Shown one piece after another: positions 1-8,211 of a stretch of 64,000 bases of DNA. The stretch spans positions 496,001 through 560,000 of the forward strand of contig CALSUY010000001.1 in the NCBI GenBank assembly GCA_943840565.1. Reading direction: 5' to 3'. Positions within the stretch are counted from its first letter, which is position 1. The number at the start of each line of letters is the position of its first letter. Below the pieces are notes generated by a model that saw only the letters and a program-made list of their open reading frames with translations, was not told where the DNA came from and ran no database searches. The DNA comes from an uncultured Candidatus Actinomarinales bacterium (GTDB lineage Bacteria; Actinomycetota; Acidimicrobiia; Actinomarinales; Actinomarinaceae). A program made the translations under genes and the position numbers.

Positions 1-733
1 CGGTGATGTCTAATTCTTTATTGTTAAAAATACTATATTTGAGCATATTGATATTGGTCTTATGATTTAGCAATGAAGCATTGAGTGTCTCATGCTCTTG
101 AGCTTGTTCGGCCTGTAATTTTAAAGGCTTGAGTTGTTTGTTAATCTCTCGAAGAACATCCTTTGCTCTTTTAATTTCTTTGTCTCCTGATTCAATCCTT
201 CTTAAAGCTTTGTCTTTTTTTAATTTAAACGGGAGTATCCCTGCCGCTTCTTCAATTGTTATTCTGTGATCTTCTGGTTTTGAATTTAATATTTCAGCAA
301 TTTGACCCTGTGAAATAATTGTGTGCTGCTGTTTACCAATTCCTAAATCGCTTAAGAATTCTTGAATATCTAGAAGTCTACAATTTAGACCATTCATAAA
401 ATATTCAGATGCTCCATCTCTGTAGAGTTTTCTTCCTATAGAAATTTCTTCAGAGCCATTAAATTTTTCTGGATCTACAACAAAATTAAGATATACTTCT
501 GCAAATCCTTTTTCAGAAAGCTTTTCCGTACCAGCAAATATAACATCTTCCATTTTGTTTGTACGAAGTGCTCCGGGGCTTTGCGTACCTAACACCCAAG
601 AAATAGCATCTACAACGTTTGATTTTCCTGAACCATTTGGTCCTACAACGACATTGACCTTGTTTGAAAGGTCGATATTAACTTTTTCAGCGAATGACTT
701 AAAGCCATTCACGACTATCGATTTTAAATACAT
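1..733 (-). CDS. smc: Chromosome segregation protein SMC, N-terminal part (runs off window)
   Basis: Translating the minus strand from the ATG at 733 gives 244 codons open to the window edge, so the hinge and C-terminal half are missing here. Residues 31-39 are the Walker A loop GPNGSGKSN, followed by DAISWVLG, and an ABC-type Q-loop region (ISQGQIAEIL) lies near residue 150. After about residue 190 the chain becomes charged and coiled-coil-like. SMC is the ATPase of the bacterial condensin that compacts and segregates chromosomes. In actinobacteria smc lies downstream of rnc, as here, though an asparaginase gene intervenes. The family call is certain; only the 3' end is unknown. Confidence 0.96.
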   Translation of the reverse strand, partial: MYLKSIVVNGFKSFAEKVNIDLSNKVNVVVGPNGSGKSNVVDAISWVLGTQSPGALRTNKMEDVIFAGTEKLSEKGFAEVYLNFVVDPEKFNGSEEISIGRKLYRDGASEYFMNGLNCRLLDIQEFLSDLGIGKQQHTIISQGQIAEILNSKPEDHRITIEEAAGILPFKLKKDKALRRIESGDKEIKRAKDVLREINKQLKPLKLQAEQAQEHETLNASLLNHKTNINMLKYSIFNNKELDIT

Positions 734-791
734 TATTACCCTGTTGTTAATAGAATTATACTAAAGATTCGATAGATTTTAGGTATTTATA

Positions 792-1727
792 CTATTTTTC
801 TAAGATTTTTACATCTGCAACTTTAGTGTTTTGATTGTTATGCGTGAATGATTTAATGAAATTGTTGTATGTAGTTTCGTCGATATAACTTGATTTAAGA
901 CCAAAATACATAGAGGCAATATCTACTCCTCTCTTAGAGCCATCTTTGCACTTCAGGAGTGTACTTTTTTTCAAATCTGTAAAGAACATTGAGCCTTCAG
1001 CCCCTGCTTTAATGAGTACGTCATTTGGACTGTTTTGCATAAGAATGGTATCAACGCGATCAGACCCAGCTGTATGGACCGGATGGCTATAGAAAGCATT
1101 AAATATAATTTTCCAAGATTCTTCATAAATCTTTGAATTATTTAACTTACTAACACTAGATAAAAATATGTTGGAATTTATATATGGAGCTGGTAAACCA
1201 CATCCATCTATACCATACGTAATCTTCTCTAAATTGAAAAGCTCTCTATAAAAGAGATCAATTTTTTGCTGAATGGGGTGTGTTATTTCTTGATAGTTTT
1301 CTATTTCCAAATCTAATAATTTACAAAAAAGAAGCATGCCAATGTGTTTACCTGAACAATTATTATGTAATTTTGTATAAGGTTTATTCTCTTTAATCAT
1401 ACTTTTATAGGTTTCAGCATGAAAAGGTATTTGTTTTTCACAGTAAATATCCTCGTAATTAAGTAGATATTTTTCTGCTGTTTTCAAAACTTTTTCAGTA
1501 TGTAATGCTTCACCTGAGTGAGATGCACAGAAAATGGCAATTTCACTTAAATCAATCTCTGTTTTTTGATTTAACATCTCTTGAACAATTGGAATTAGCT
1601 GAAAAGGTTTTATCGCAGACCTTGGAAAGAAATCAAAGCTTTCAGAAGAAGTGTCATTAACTATATCAACTTCATGATAGGACTCGGAAATATTGTTTCG
1701 AGTAAGAACTATTGTATATCCATCCAT
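792..1727 (-). CDS. L-asparaginase II family protein
   Basis: This 311-residue protein matches the Asparaginase_II family, which hydrolyses L-asparagine to aspartate and ammonia and is unrelated to the E. coli AnsA/AnsB fold. Visible family motifs are RSAIKPFQ at 36-43, CASHSGE at 67-73, HNNCSGKH at 121-128 and a GIDGCGLPA stretch near 170. No signal peptide is visible, so a cytoplasmic location is inferred. It sits between rnc and smc on the same strand, the slot that holds mutM (fpg) in many actinobacteria. The substrate is inferred from the family only. Confidence 0.85.
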   Translation of the reverse strand: MDGYTIVLTRNNISESYHEVDIVNDTSSESFDFFPRSAIKPFQLIPIVQEMLNQKTEIDLSEIAIFCASHSGEALHTEKVLKTAEKYLLNYEDIYCEKQIPFHAETYKSMIKENKPYTKLHNNCSGKHIGMLLFCKLLDLEIENYQEITHPIQQKIDLFYRELFNLEKITYGIDGCGLPAPYINSNIFLSSVSKLNNSKIYEESWKIIFNAFYSHPVHTAGSDRVDTILMQNSPNDVLIKAGAEGSMFFTDLKKSTLLKCKDGSKRGVDIASMYFGLKSSYIDETTYNNFIKSFTHNNQNTKVADVKILEK

Positions 1728-1757
1728 AGTAGGAAATTATAACAACAATTAATTTAG

Positions 1758-2438
1758 TTAGCTTACCTTGCTTAAAGCCTGTTTTGCTGCGTGTTGCTGT
1801 GCGCTTTTCTTAGACTTGCCTTTACCTGTTCCAATAATATTGCCGTCTAAAATAACTTCAGATAAGAACTCTTTATTGTGATCTGGGCCTTCAGACTTAT
1901 CTTCATAAGAGACTTTCTTACCCTTTTTTGCATAATATTCTTGAAGTCTAGTTTTGTAATCTTTAGCTCCTGGATCTTCTGAAAGTTCTTTAATATTTGG
2001 GTAAATGAATCTTGAAACAAAAACATTAACAACATCCAAACCACCGTCAAAAAAAAGAGCTGCGATAAGTGCTTCAACAGCATCTTCAATTATAGAATCC
2101 TTCATTCGTCCACCAGTTGAATCTTCGGCTTTGCTTAAAAATAAGAAATCTCCAATTGATATACTATGCCCAAGAGTAACCAATGCTGATTGGTTAACGG
2201 CGCTGGAACGTATTTTTGTAAGACTCCCTTCATCAAGATCTGGGTACTTGTTAAATAAATAATTTGTTAAATCAAAATCTAAGATTGCATCACCGAGAAA
2301 TTCATACCTCTGATTAGATTCATAAGTTGGGTTTTCATCAATAAAAGATTTGTGCGTTAGAGAAATTTTTAAATACTTTTTATTCTGAAATGTGTAACCA
2401 ATAATCTCCTCAAAAAAAGAGATAGGACTATTGCTCAT
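1758..2438 (-). CDS. rnc: Ribonuclease III
   Basis: RNase III cuts double-stranded RNA during rRNA maturation and mRNA turnover. The 226-residue length is normal. The signature is RYEFLGDAIL at 44-53. E46, D50, D119 and E122 line up with E. coli E41, D45, D114 and E117. The position equivalent to E. coli E38 is Q43 here, which is unusual. A double-stranded RNA-binding domain fills about 157-225. The ATG overlaps the plsX stop by 4 bases, so the two are translationally coupled. Confidence 0.95.
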   Translation of the reverse strand: MSNSPISFFEEIIGYTFQNKKYLKISLTHKSFIDENPTYESNQRYEFLGDAILDFDLTNYLFNKYPDLDEGSLTKIRSSAVNQSALVTLGHSISIGDFLFLSKAEDSTGGRMKDSIIEDAVEALIAALFFDGGLDVVNVFVSRFIYPNIKELSEDPGAKDYKTRLQEYYAKKGKKVSYEDKSEGPDHNKEFLSEVILDGNIIGTGKGKSKKSAQQHAAKQALSKVS

Positions 2439-3406
2439 ATTTTAGAAATCGTTTCTGTAAATTTTGATATAAATCCACTTTCCACAGTTTTATTGGAAAA
2501 TACAATAGAATTCTTTACAGCTTCAGCAGATGACGAACCATGAGCAATTGTAACAATTCCATTAACACCCAATAAATATGCACCGTTAGTTTTGTCAGGA
2601 TCAAGCCTATCCTTGACTGGTTTAAGAGCTTTGTTTACAGGTAATAAAAGTGGTTTAAATAAGTTTTCAAGAAATGATTCTTTAATCATCTTTTGCTGTA
2701 ATCTTGCTGTCCCTTCCATTGTTTTTAAAACCATATTTCCTGTGAATCCATCAGTAACAAATACGTCAGCTGTATCTAGTCCAAAATCTCTACCTTCAAT
2801 GTTTCCAATAAAATTTAAATTTGAATTTTTTAGAAGTTTATAAGTATTTTTTTCTAAATCACGTCCTTTTGTAGACTCTTCCCCATTATTAAGTAAACCA
2901 ATTCTTGGTGATGGAATGTTGAAAATAACTTCTGCAAATTTTGATCCCATAGCTGCAAATTGAAGTAGGACTTTAGGTTTAACCTCTAAACTAGCGCCAG
3001 AGTCAAGTAAAACTATTTCACCTTTTATTGATGGGAGAACAGAAGCAATAGCTGGTCTAATTATACCTCTCATTTTTCCAAGTACAGATATAGCAGCAAC
3101 TAAACTGGCACCAGTCGAACCAGCGGAAAATACTGCAGAAGCTTTATTTTCTTTAACTAGTTGCATAGCGCCCACAATAGAAGAATTTTTTTTAGTCCTT
3201 ATAGCTCTTGCTGGATCTTCATCCATAGAAATCACTTCAGGAAAATGTACTACTGGAATTTGATTACCTTCCAGGAAAGGTTCGATAAGGTTTTTATCCC
3301 CGCATAGAATAATATCTATTCCTAGGTTCTTAGCTTTTATTGCACCCTTAACTATTTCTTCGGGAGCAGAATCACCGCCCATTGCATCGACAGCAATAGT
3401 ATTCAT
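2435..3406 (-). CDS. plsX: Phosphate acyltransferase PlsX
   Basis: PlsX makes acyl-phosphate from acyl-ACP for phospholipid synthesis at the cytoplasmic membrane face. The 323-residue chain opens with AVDAMGGDSAPEEIVKGA, the family's N-terminal signature. It also contains SAGSTGASLVAA and VTDGFTGNMVLKTMEG, both typical of PlsX. It lies directly downstream of rpmF (10-base gap) and overlaps rnc by 4 bases, the common bacterial rpmF-plsX order. Identification is firm. Confidence 0.96.
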   Translation of the reverse strand: MNTIAVDAMGGDSAPEEIVKGAIKAKNLGIDIILCGDKNLIEPFLEGNQIPVVHFPEVISMDEDPARAIRTKKNSSIVGAMQLVKENKASAVFSAGSTGASLVAAISVLGKMRGIIRPAIASVLPSIKGEIVLLDSGASLEVKPKVLLQFAAMGSKFAEVIFNIPSPRIGLLNNGEESTKGRDLEKNTYKLLKNSNLNFIGNIEGRDFGLDTADVFVTDGFTGNMVLKTMEGTARLQQKMIKESFLENLFKPLLLPVNKALKPVKDRLDPDKTNGAYLLGVNGIVTIAHGSSSAEAVKNSIVFSNKTVESGFISKFTETISKI

Positions 3407-3416
3407 AAACTATATA

Positions 3417-3599
3417 TTAACTAGTTTCAGGTTCTTTTACTTGACGTCCATTGTATGTTCCATCTACTGGATTAACTCTGTGTGATTGCTTAGCAACACC
3501 AGTTTCAGGATCTATCATAAAATGAGGTTTACTGACTTTATGAGTAGCTTTCCTTCTTCTGGTTCTAGATTTAGACATCTTTTTCTTAGGTACGGCCAT
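3417..3599 (-). CDS. rpmF: 50S ribosomal protein L32
   Basis: This 60-residue basic protein opens with MAVPKKKMSKSRTRRRKATH, the L32 signature. The two CxxC zinc-binding pairs of many L32 proteins are absent (no cysteine at all), so this is a zinc-independent C-minus version, as in many actinobacteria. It lies between the DUF177 gene (16-base gap) and plsX, the standard arrangement. A ribosome-binding site (GAAAGGAAA) precedes the ATG. Confidence 0.95.
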   Translation of the reverse strand: MAVPKKKMSKSRTRRRKATHKVSKPHFMIDPETGVAKQSHRVNPVDGTYNGRQVKEPETS

Positions 3600-3615
3600 T
3601 TAATTTCCTTTCAAC

Positions 3616-4116
3616 TTACAAATCTAGCTCACTTAGAGAAGAAAATGGACTTTCTTTTAAGTTTTTTTCTTCGTGTTTACATTGGTGTGAATTTTGCTCT
3701 TTGCCACATATAATGCATAGTCCTAAACACTCATCACTACAAAGAGTAACTAATGAGATATTGTCGATAACTTTTTCAGAGATTATCGGATAAATATCTA
3801 TATTTTCATCATTAAAGTCAATATCGTATTCATTTTCATTATGAATATATAATTTTTCATTTATTGAAATTTCTTGTTGTTTTGAAGAAACTTTTAAACA
3901 TCTAGAGCACTCACTGTCAGCCAAATAAGATATTAATAAATCCAGAAGTAAATATTCGCCATCAAGAGTAACAATACCCGTCATTAATGCATCTGAACCT
4001 TGAGAGGCAGTTGTGCCAGAGTATCTGATATTTAATAGACCGGCTTCATTAATAGATAAATCTGTATTTGTATTAAGTACTTTATCTATATTAAATACAG
4101 TATTTAATTTAGACAT
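3616..4116 (-). CDS. DUF177 / YceD family protein
   Basis: The 166-residue protein carries the DUF177 layout: an N-terminal beta-rich half, a CSRC pair at 70-73, and a Cys-rich tail with C126, C130, C134, C137 and C146 that could hold zinc. DUF177 proteins are encoded just upstream of rpmF in most bacteria and have been linked to 23S rRNA accumulation. The exact biochemical role is not established. It is in one operon with the SepIVA-like gene (2-base gap) and rpmF. Confidence 0.85.
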   Translation of the reverse strand: MSKLNTVFNIDKVLNTNTDLSINEAGLLNIRYSGTTASQGSDALMTGIVTLDGEYLLLDLLISYLADSECSRCLKVSSKQQEISINEKLYIHNENEYDIDFNDENIDIYPIISEKVIDNISLVTLCSDECLGLCIICGKEQNSHQCKHEEKNLKESPFSSLSELDL

Positions 4117-4118
4117 AA

Positions 4119-4628
4119 CTATTCTGGTTCAATAATTTCTCGAGGTTTTCTTAGAGAATTTTTTTCATTAGTAATATATAAATTTAATTGTTCAATTTTT
4201 GTTTGTAATTCTGTAAATAAAGTGTCCATCTCATCTTCAATTTTTATTCTGTAAGCTTGAGATTCTTTTTCAGCTTGTTTAATAAGTGTATTAGCCTCAA
4301 CAACTGCTTCTTGTAGTACATAGGAATTAGAAATTAAGTTTTCAGATTCTCTTTTTGCATTATTAATTATATTTTGTGATTCTTCTTTAGCTTCATTTAG
4401 AAAAGTCTCTTGCTCTCTTACGAGCCAACGTGCAGTTCTCATCTCGACAGGAAGTATATCAATAAGATTTTCAACAATACCAATTAGCTCTTTCTTACTA
4501 GACCTGCTTTTTAGAAAACTTCCAGAATTTAATTTCTCTCTTAAATTTTCTAGTTGATCAACGTACTGAATTTTTTGTTCACCGCTAATTACATCCTTAA
4601 AGTTTATCTCTTCACTATCAGACATCAT
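4119..4628 (-). CDS. Coiled-coil protein, SepIVA/DivIVA-like
   Basis: This 169-residue acidic, soluble protein has a predicted long helix from about 80 to 160 rich in E, K, Q and A heptads (EAKEESQNIINNAKRESEN), the pattern of DivIVA and ATP-synthase-b-like coiled coils. Between coaD and DUF177, mycobacteria carry SepIVA, a division and cell-envelope protein. The same position here suggests an orthologue, but similarity outside the coiled coil cannot be judged by eye. The start overlaps coaD by 11 bases. An alternative is a generic coiled-coil protein. Confidence 0.6.
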   Translation of the reverse strand: MMSDSEEINFKDVISGEQKIQYVDQLENLREKLNSGSFLKSRSSKKELIGIVENLIDILPVEMRTARWLVREQETFLNEAKEESQNIINNAKRESENLISNSYVLQEAVVEANTLIKQAEKESQAYRIKIEDEMDTLFTELQTKIEQLNLYITNEKNSLRKPREIIEPE

Positions 4629-5082
4629 TCATCCTTTTAAAAACATTTTGAGGAACTAATTTAGTAACATCGCCTCCATAAGAATTTATCTCTTTAACCA
4701 TAGAACTGGACACATAGCCGTACTCAGGTGAAGCAGGTATAAAAATAGTTTCAAAATCAGCTAAATTTGAATTCATCTGAGCCATCTGGAACTCGTAATC
4801 AAAATCAGTCATGGCTCTGAGGCCTTTCACTATAGCCTGGACTTTATTAGCTTTAGCAAAATCTACTAGAAGTCCTTCAAAAGTTTTAATTTGTACATTG
4901 TTGGACTTAGCAAGTATTTCGTTTAACATCTCTTCTCTTATTTCAGTAGTAAAGAGAGACTCTTTAGAGGGGTTAACAACAACTCCCACTAAAACTTCAT
5001 CAAATACTTTTGAACATCTATTGATTACATCAATGTGACCATTAGTTGGTGGATCAAATGAACCTGGAATAAGTACTTTCAT
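4618..5082 (-). CDS. coaD: Phosphopantetheine adenylyltransferase
   Basis: CoaD adenylates 4'-phosphopantetheine to dephospho-CoA, the penultimate step of CoA synthesis. The 154-residue length is typical. GSFDPPTNGH at 7-16 holds the nucleotidyltransferase T/HxGH motif with H16, and a YGYVSSSMVKEI segment lies near 122-133. Its ATG overlaps the rsmD stop by 4 bases, the usual rsmD-coaD pairing. Confidence 0.96.
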   Translation of the reverse strand: MKVLIPGSFDPPTNGHIDVINRCSKVFDEVLVGVVVNPSKESLFTTEIREEMLNEILAKSNNVQIKTFEGLLVDFAKANKVQAIVKGLRAMTDFDYEFQMAQMNSNLADFETIFIPASPEYGYVSSSMVKEINSYGGDVTKLVPQNVFKRMNDV

Positions 5083-5615
5083 ATTTTCTTTATTATTAAA
5101 ATTCTACTTTGTCCGTAGACTTTTTCTTTATATATTTCAAGCTTTTTTGATTCAATCTGTGTATGAGACTTTGTGTGCCTATGGCATATAATGTATCCAG
5201 TATTTTCAAGTAGTAATTCGAGGGCAAGAATTTCATCTGAAATCTTAGAGTCTTCAAAGTCAAAAGGTGGATCATAAAATATAATATTATATTTATCAAA
5301 GGCATTGGAAATATAAGTGTCAACTGACATTTTTTGAATATTAAAGTTTGTATCGAATCTCACCAAATTTTTGTGGATAATATTAATACATTTATCTGAA
5401 GACTCTACGAAAGTAACATACTTGGCCCCTCTACTTAAAGCTTCTATTCCCATACTTCCAGAACCAGCATATAAATCAAGAACCATGGCATCTGATAGAT
5501 GGAACTGTAAAGAACTAAAGATGCCCTCTCTTGCAATGCTCATCATAGGTCTTGTTTTTGAATCATTAATCGTTAATATGTTTTGCCCTTTGTGGCTACC
5601 AGAAATAATTTTCAT
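5079..5615 (-). CDS. rsmD: 16S rRNA (guanine966-N2)-methyltransferase RsmD
   Basis: RsmD methylates G966 of 16S rRNA with S-adenosylmethionine. The 178-residue protein has the SAM-binding loop DLYAGSGSMGIEALSRGA around residue 46 and the catalytic motif as FYDPPF near 114 (DPPY in most relatives). The start overlaps the recG stop by 4 bases, and the end overlaps the coaD start by 4 bases. The chain looks complete. Confidence 0.93.
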   Translation of the reverse strand: MKIISGSHKGQNILTINDSKTRPMMSIAREGIFSSLQFHLSDAMVLDLYAGSGSMGIEALSRGAKYVTFVESSDKCINIIHKNLVRFDTNFNIQKMSVDTYISNAFDKYNIIFYDPPFDFEDSKISDEILALELLLENTGYIICHRHTKSHTQIESKKLEIYKEKVYGQSRILIIKKI

Positions 5616-7714
5616 GTTGTGTCTTCTGTTTTTACAAAATTAGGAAATAATAAAATTGCTTCATTGTATATCTTTTCTTCTAATTCTTCAGTTAGTTCCT
5701 TTTCGAAGAATATTTTAGAATTGTTTAAAATGTCAAAATCATATCGTAAATCAGCAATTTTTAAGTCTGATAGTCCAGACTGATCAGTTCCTGTAACTTT
5801 ACCCTCACCTCTGATTTGTAAATCCAGTTCTGATAGTTTGAATCCATCATTTGTAGAAATGATTGCATTTAATCTTTTATTTCCAACATCAGTTATAGAA
5901 CTCATGTCTAATTTGCTGCTTATGTGGAATATACATTGAGATTTTTTACTTCCTCTACCAACCCTCCCTCTGAGTTGATGTAATTGATTCAAACCAAATC
6001 TTTCTGCACTTTCAATTATCATTAAAGTCGCATTTGGAATGTCTATGCCTACTTCAATAACAACTGTTGAAACAAGAATATCTATCTTTGACTCATTCAT
6101 TCTCTCCATAATTGCCTCTTTCTCTTCAGATTTCATTCTTCCGTGCAAAAGTTCGACATTATTATGAGGAAATAAATTCTCGTACTGTTTATAGACTTTT
6201 TCAGCAGCTTTAATGTCTTTATTTTCACTTTCATCAATGTACGGACATACTATAAATATTTGAGAATTCTTCTCCAAATGCTGGATACAGTGATCGACAA
6301 CTGCATTATTGTCATCTTCTAAACCAGAAAGTAGGATGTTCTCAATTTGTTTTCTACCAGGAGGCAATTCATCAATGATTGATATGTCTAGATCACCATA
6401 TACAGCTAATGCAGTAGTCCTGGGAATTGGTGTAGCAGTCATTACAATTTGATGGGGTACAATATTACTAGATTCAATTAGCTTCCTTCTCTGGTCTACT
6501 CCAAATCTTTGTTGCTCATCAATGATTGCTAATCCTAAATTATTGAAACTAATATTCTCTTGAATTAAGGCATGTGTGCCTATAAAAAATACTGCTTCTG
6601 ACGATGTCATTTGTTCAATCATCTCGCTCCTATCTTTAACCGATGATGTTAAAAGATAAGTTTTAATTTTATATTTTTGAAGTATTGGATTTAATGAATT
6701 AAAGTGTTGTTCAGCTAATACTTCAGTTGGAGCCATCAAAGCAGCTTTAAAACCAGAATTAATAACTGCGTATACCGCACTTGCAGCAACTATTGTCTTA
6801 CCTGAACCTACATCACCTTGAAGCAACCTTTTCATTGGTGAATTTTTGTTCATATCCTTAAGTATTTCGTTAATAGTTCTATGTTGTGCTTTGGTTAATT
6901 CAAAATCAAGATTTTGAGTAAATTTATTAATTAGTTTGTTCTCTGAATTAATTTTTTCACTACCAGTTTTTTGCTTATCAATGGTCTTCTTTTTTTTAAA
7001 TATCGTTTGTAGGTAAAGAAATTCATCAAATGCTAATCTCTTCTTTGCTTCGTAGTACTCATTTAAATTCTCTGGAAAATGTATATCATTAAAACTTTTT
7101 GTTCTGTTAACTAAGGAATATAGTTTTAATTGGTCTGGATGTAAGTAGTCATTTATTTCAGGAGCTCTTTTTAAAGCATGTTTAATACCTTTTCTAATCA
7201 AAGAGCTTGAGAGTCCTTCTATCTTTTTATAAATTGGTATGAGGGCACCGGTTTCATTTAACTCATCGGAGTCTAAATATTTTTCAATTGTTGCATTTTT
7301 GAATTCCACAGAACCTGTTTTTTTAATATCTGGTATTCCAGATATTGCGACTGTATCACCAGCTTTAAATCTTGTTTCTATGTACTGTGGACCAAACCAT
7401 TTTGCTTTAGCTGCACCTGTATCATCTTTTACAGTTAGTGTTGCAATTCTTAACCGACTACGTGTTGTAAATACAGAGACATCATTGATTTCAACTAATA
7501 TAGTGATTTCTTTAATTTCAAATAAATTCCTAACCTCTTCAATAGTCAAAATGCTAGATCTATCAATATGTTTTCTTGGAAAGAACCTAATTAAATCAAC
7601 TATGCTGTTAATGCCGGATTTGTTAAGTGACTTTATTCGCTTTTCACCAAAACCCTTGATTTCGGATACATCAACATTATTTAAATAACTTATATCTCTT
7701 TTAACCACATTCAA
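5612..7714 (-). CDS. recG: ATP-dependent DNA helicase RecG
   Basis: RecG remodels stalled replication forks and Holliday junctions. The 700-residue chain has an N-terminal wedge/OB region (about 70-150), a Walker A motif in LLQGDVGSGKT ending at 307, a DEQQRFG box (DEQHRFG in most relatives) near 400, TATPIPRT, and a C-terminal domain with QLRGRVGRG. It heads a minus-strand run of overlapping genes (recG-rsmD-coaD) and diverges from rpmB. Confidence 0.96.
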   Translation of the reverse strand: MNVVKRDISYLNNVDVSEIKGFGEKRIKSLNKSGINSIVDLIRFFPRKHIDRSSILTIEEVRNLFEIKEITILVEINDVSVFTTRSRLRIATLTVKDDTGAAKAKWFGPQYIETRFKAGDTVAISGIPDIKKTGSVEFKNATIEKYLDSDELNETGALIPIYKKIEGLSSSLIRKGIKHALKRAPEINDYLHPDQLKLYSLVNRTKSFNDIHFPENLNEYYEAKKRLAFDEFLYLQTIFKKKKTIDKQKTGSEKINSENKLINKFTQNLDFELTKAQHRTINEILKDMNKNSPMKRLLQGDVGSGKTIVAASAVYAVINSGFKAALMAPTEVLAEQHFNSLNPILQKYKIKTYLLTSSVKDRSEMIEQMTSSEAVFFIGTHALIQENISFNNLGLAIIDEQQRFGVDQRRKLIESSNIVPHQIVMTATPIPRTTALAVYGDLDISIIDELPPGRKQIENILLSGLEDDNNAVVDHCIQHLEKNSQIFIVCPYIDESENKDIKAAEKVYKQYENLFPHNNVELLHGRMKSEEKEAIMERMNESKIDILVSTVVIEVGIDIPNATLMIIESAERFGLNQLHQLRGRVGRGSKKSQCIFHISSKLDMSSITDVGNKRLNAIISTNDGFKLSELDLQIRGEGKVTGTDQSGLSDLKIADLRYDFDILNNSKIFFEKELTEELEEKIYNEAILLFPNFVKTEDTT

Positions 7715-7750
7715 ACAATAGCTAAAAACTTTTTAATTCAAAGTACCTAA

Positions 7751-7790
7751 TAGTCAATAGATTAGTTATAGTTATAATGTAAATTCAGAG
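7751..7790 (+). promoter_or_regulatory. Probable promoter and ribosome-binding site of rpmB operon
   Basis: A perfect TATAAT lies at 7773-7778 in the recG/rpmB divergent gap, with only a weak -35 candidate (TAGTCA near 7751-7756, 16-base spacing). A purine-rich GAGG at 7788-7791 is well placed for the rpmB ATG at 7798. This is a sequence-pattern call only. Confidence 0.45.
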
Positions 7791-7797
7791 GAAAAAA

Positions 7798-7986
7798 ATG
7801 GCAAAAAAATGTGAAGTTTGTGGAAAAGGTCCTTGGTTTGGAAAACAAGTTACCTTTTCTCATAAGAGATCAAGTAAAAAATGGTCTGCAAATATACAAA
7901 AAGTAAAAGTTGCTGACAGCACGAATACAAAAAAAGTAAAGGTTTGTACATCTTGCTTGAAAGCTGGAAAAGTAACAAAAGTTTAA
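7798..7986 (+). CDS. rpmB: 50S ribosomal protein L28
   Basis: The 62-residue basic protein begins MAKKCEVCGKGPWFGKQVTF and ends with a second CxxC (VCTSCLKAGK), the zinc-ribbon form of L28. SHKRSSKKWSANIQKV is the conserved middle. It starts the plus-strand operon divergent from recG, a common actinobacterial neighbour pair. GAGGAAAAAA precedes the ATG. Confidence 0.96.
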   Translation: MAKKCEVCGKGPWFGKQVTFSHKRSSKKWSANIQKVKVADSTNTKKVKVCTSCLKAGKVTKV

Positions 7987-8202
7987 ATGGCTCAAGGTGT
8001 AGTTAAATCATACGACCCCAACTCGGGCAATGGTATTGTTGTTTTAGACACAGATAAATCTGAAGTTTATATTCAACCAGGATCTCTTAAAGGCTCTATT
8101 TTTAGAACACTTAGACAAGGTCAGAGAATAAATTTTCAAATTTCTGATATTGATGGGATGAAAACTATATCAAATGTCAAAATTGGACAAGGTGGATATT
8201 AA
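7987..8202 (+). CDS. Small cold-shock-like (OB-fold) protein
   Basis: The ATG follows the rpmB stop codon directly. The 71-residue protein has the beta-barrel rhythm of cold-shock and S1-like folds: a GVVKSYDPNSGNGIVVL start, a central VYIQPGSLKGS, and GQRINFQISDIDG near the end. The aromatic RNP motifs of classical CspA are not obvious. Nucleic-acid binding is therefore inferred from fold resemblance. Linkage to L28 suggests a role in translation. Confidence 0.55.
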   Translation: MAQGVVKSYDPNSGNGIVVLDTDKSEVYIQPGSLKGSIFRTLRQGQRINFQISDIDGMKTISNVKIGQGGY

Positions 8203-8211
8203 AAATAGTTA

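Noticed and set aside
7239-7688. 149-codon plus-strand frame inside recG
   Set aside because: It is antisense to well-conserved RecG sequence, has no ribosome-binding site and shows no recognisable domain, so it is a shadow frame.
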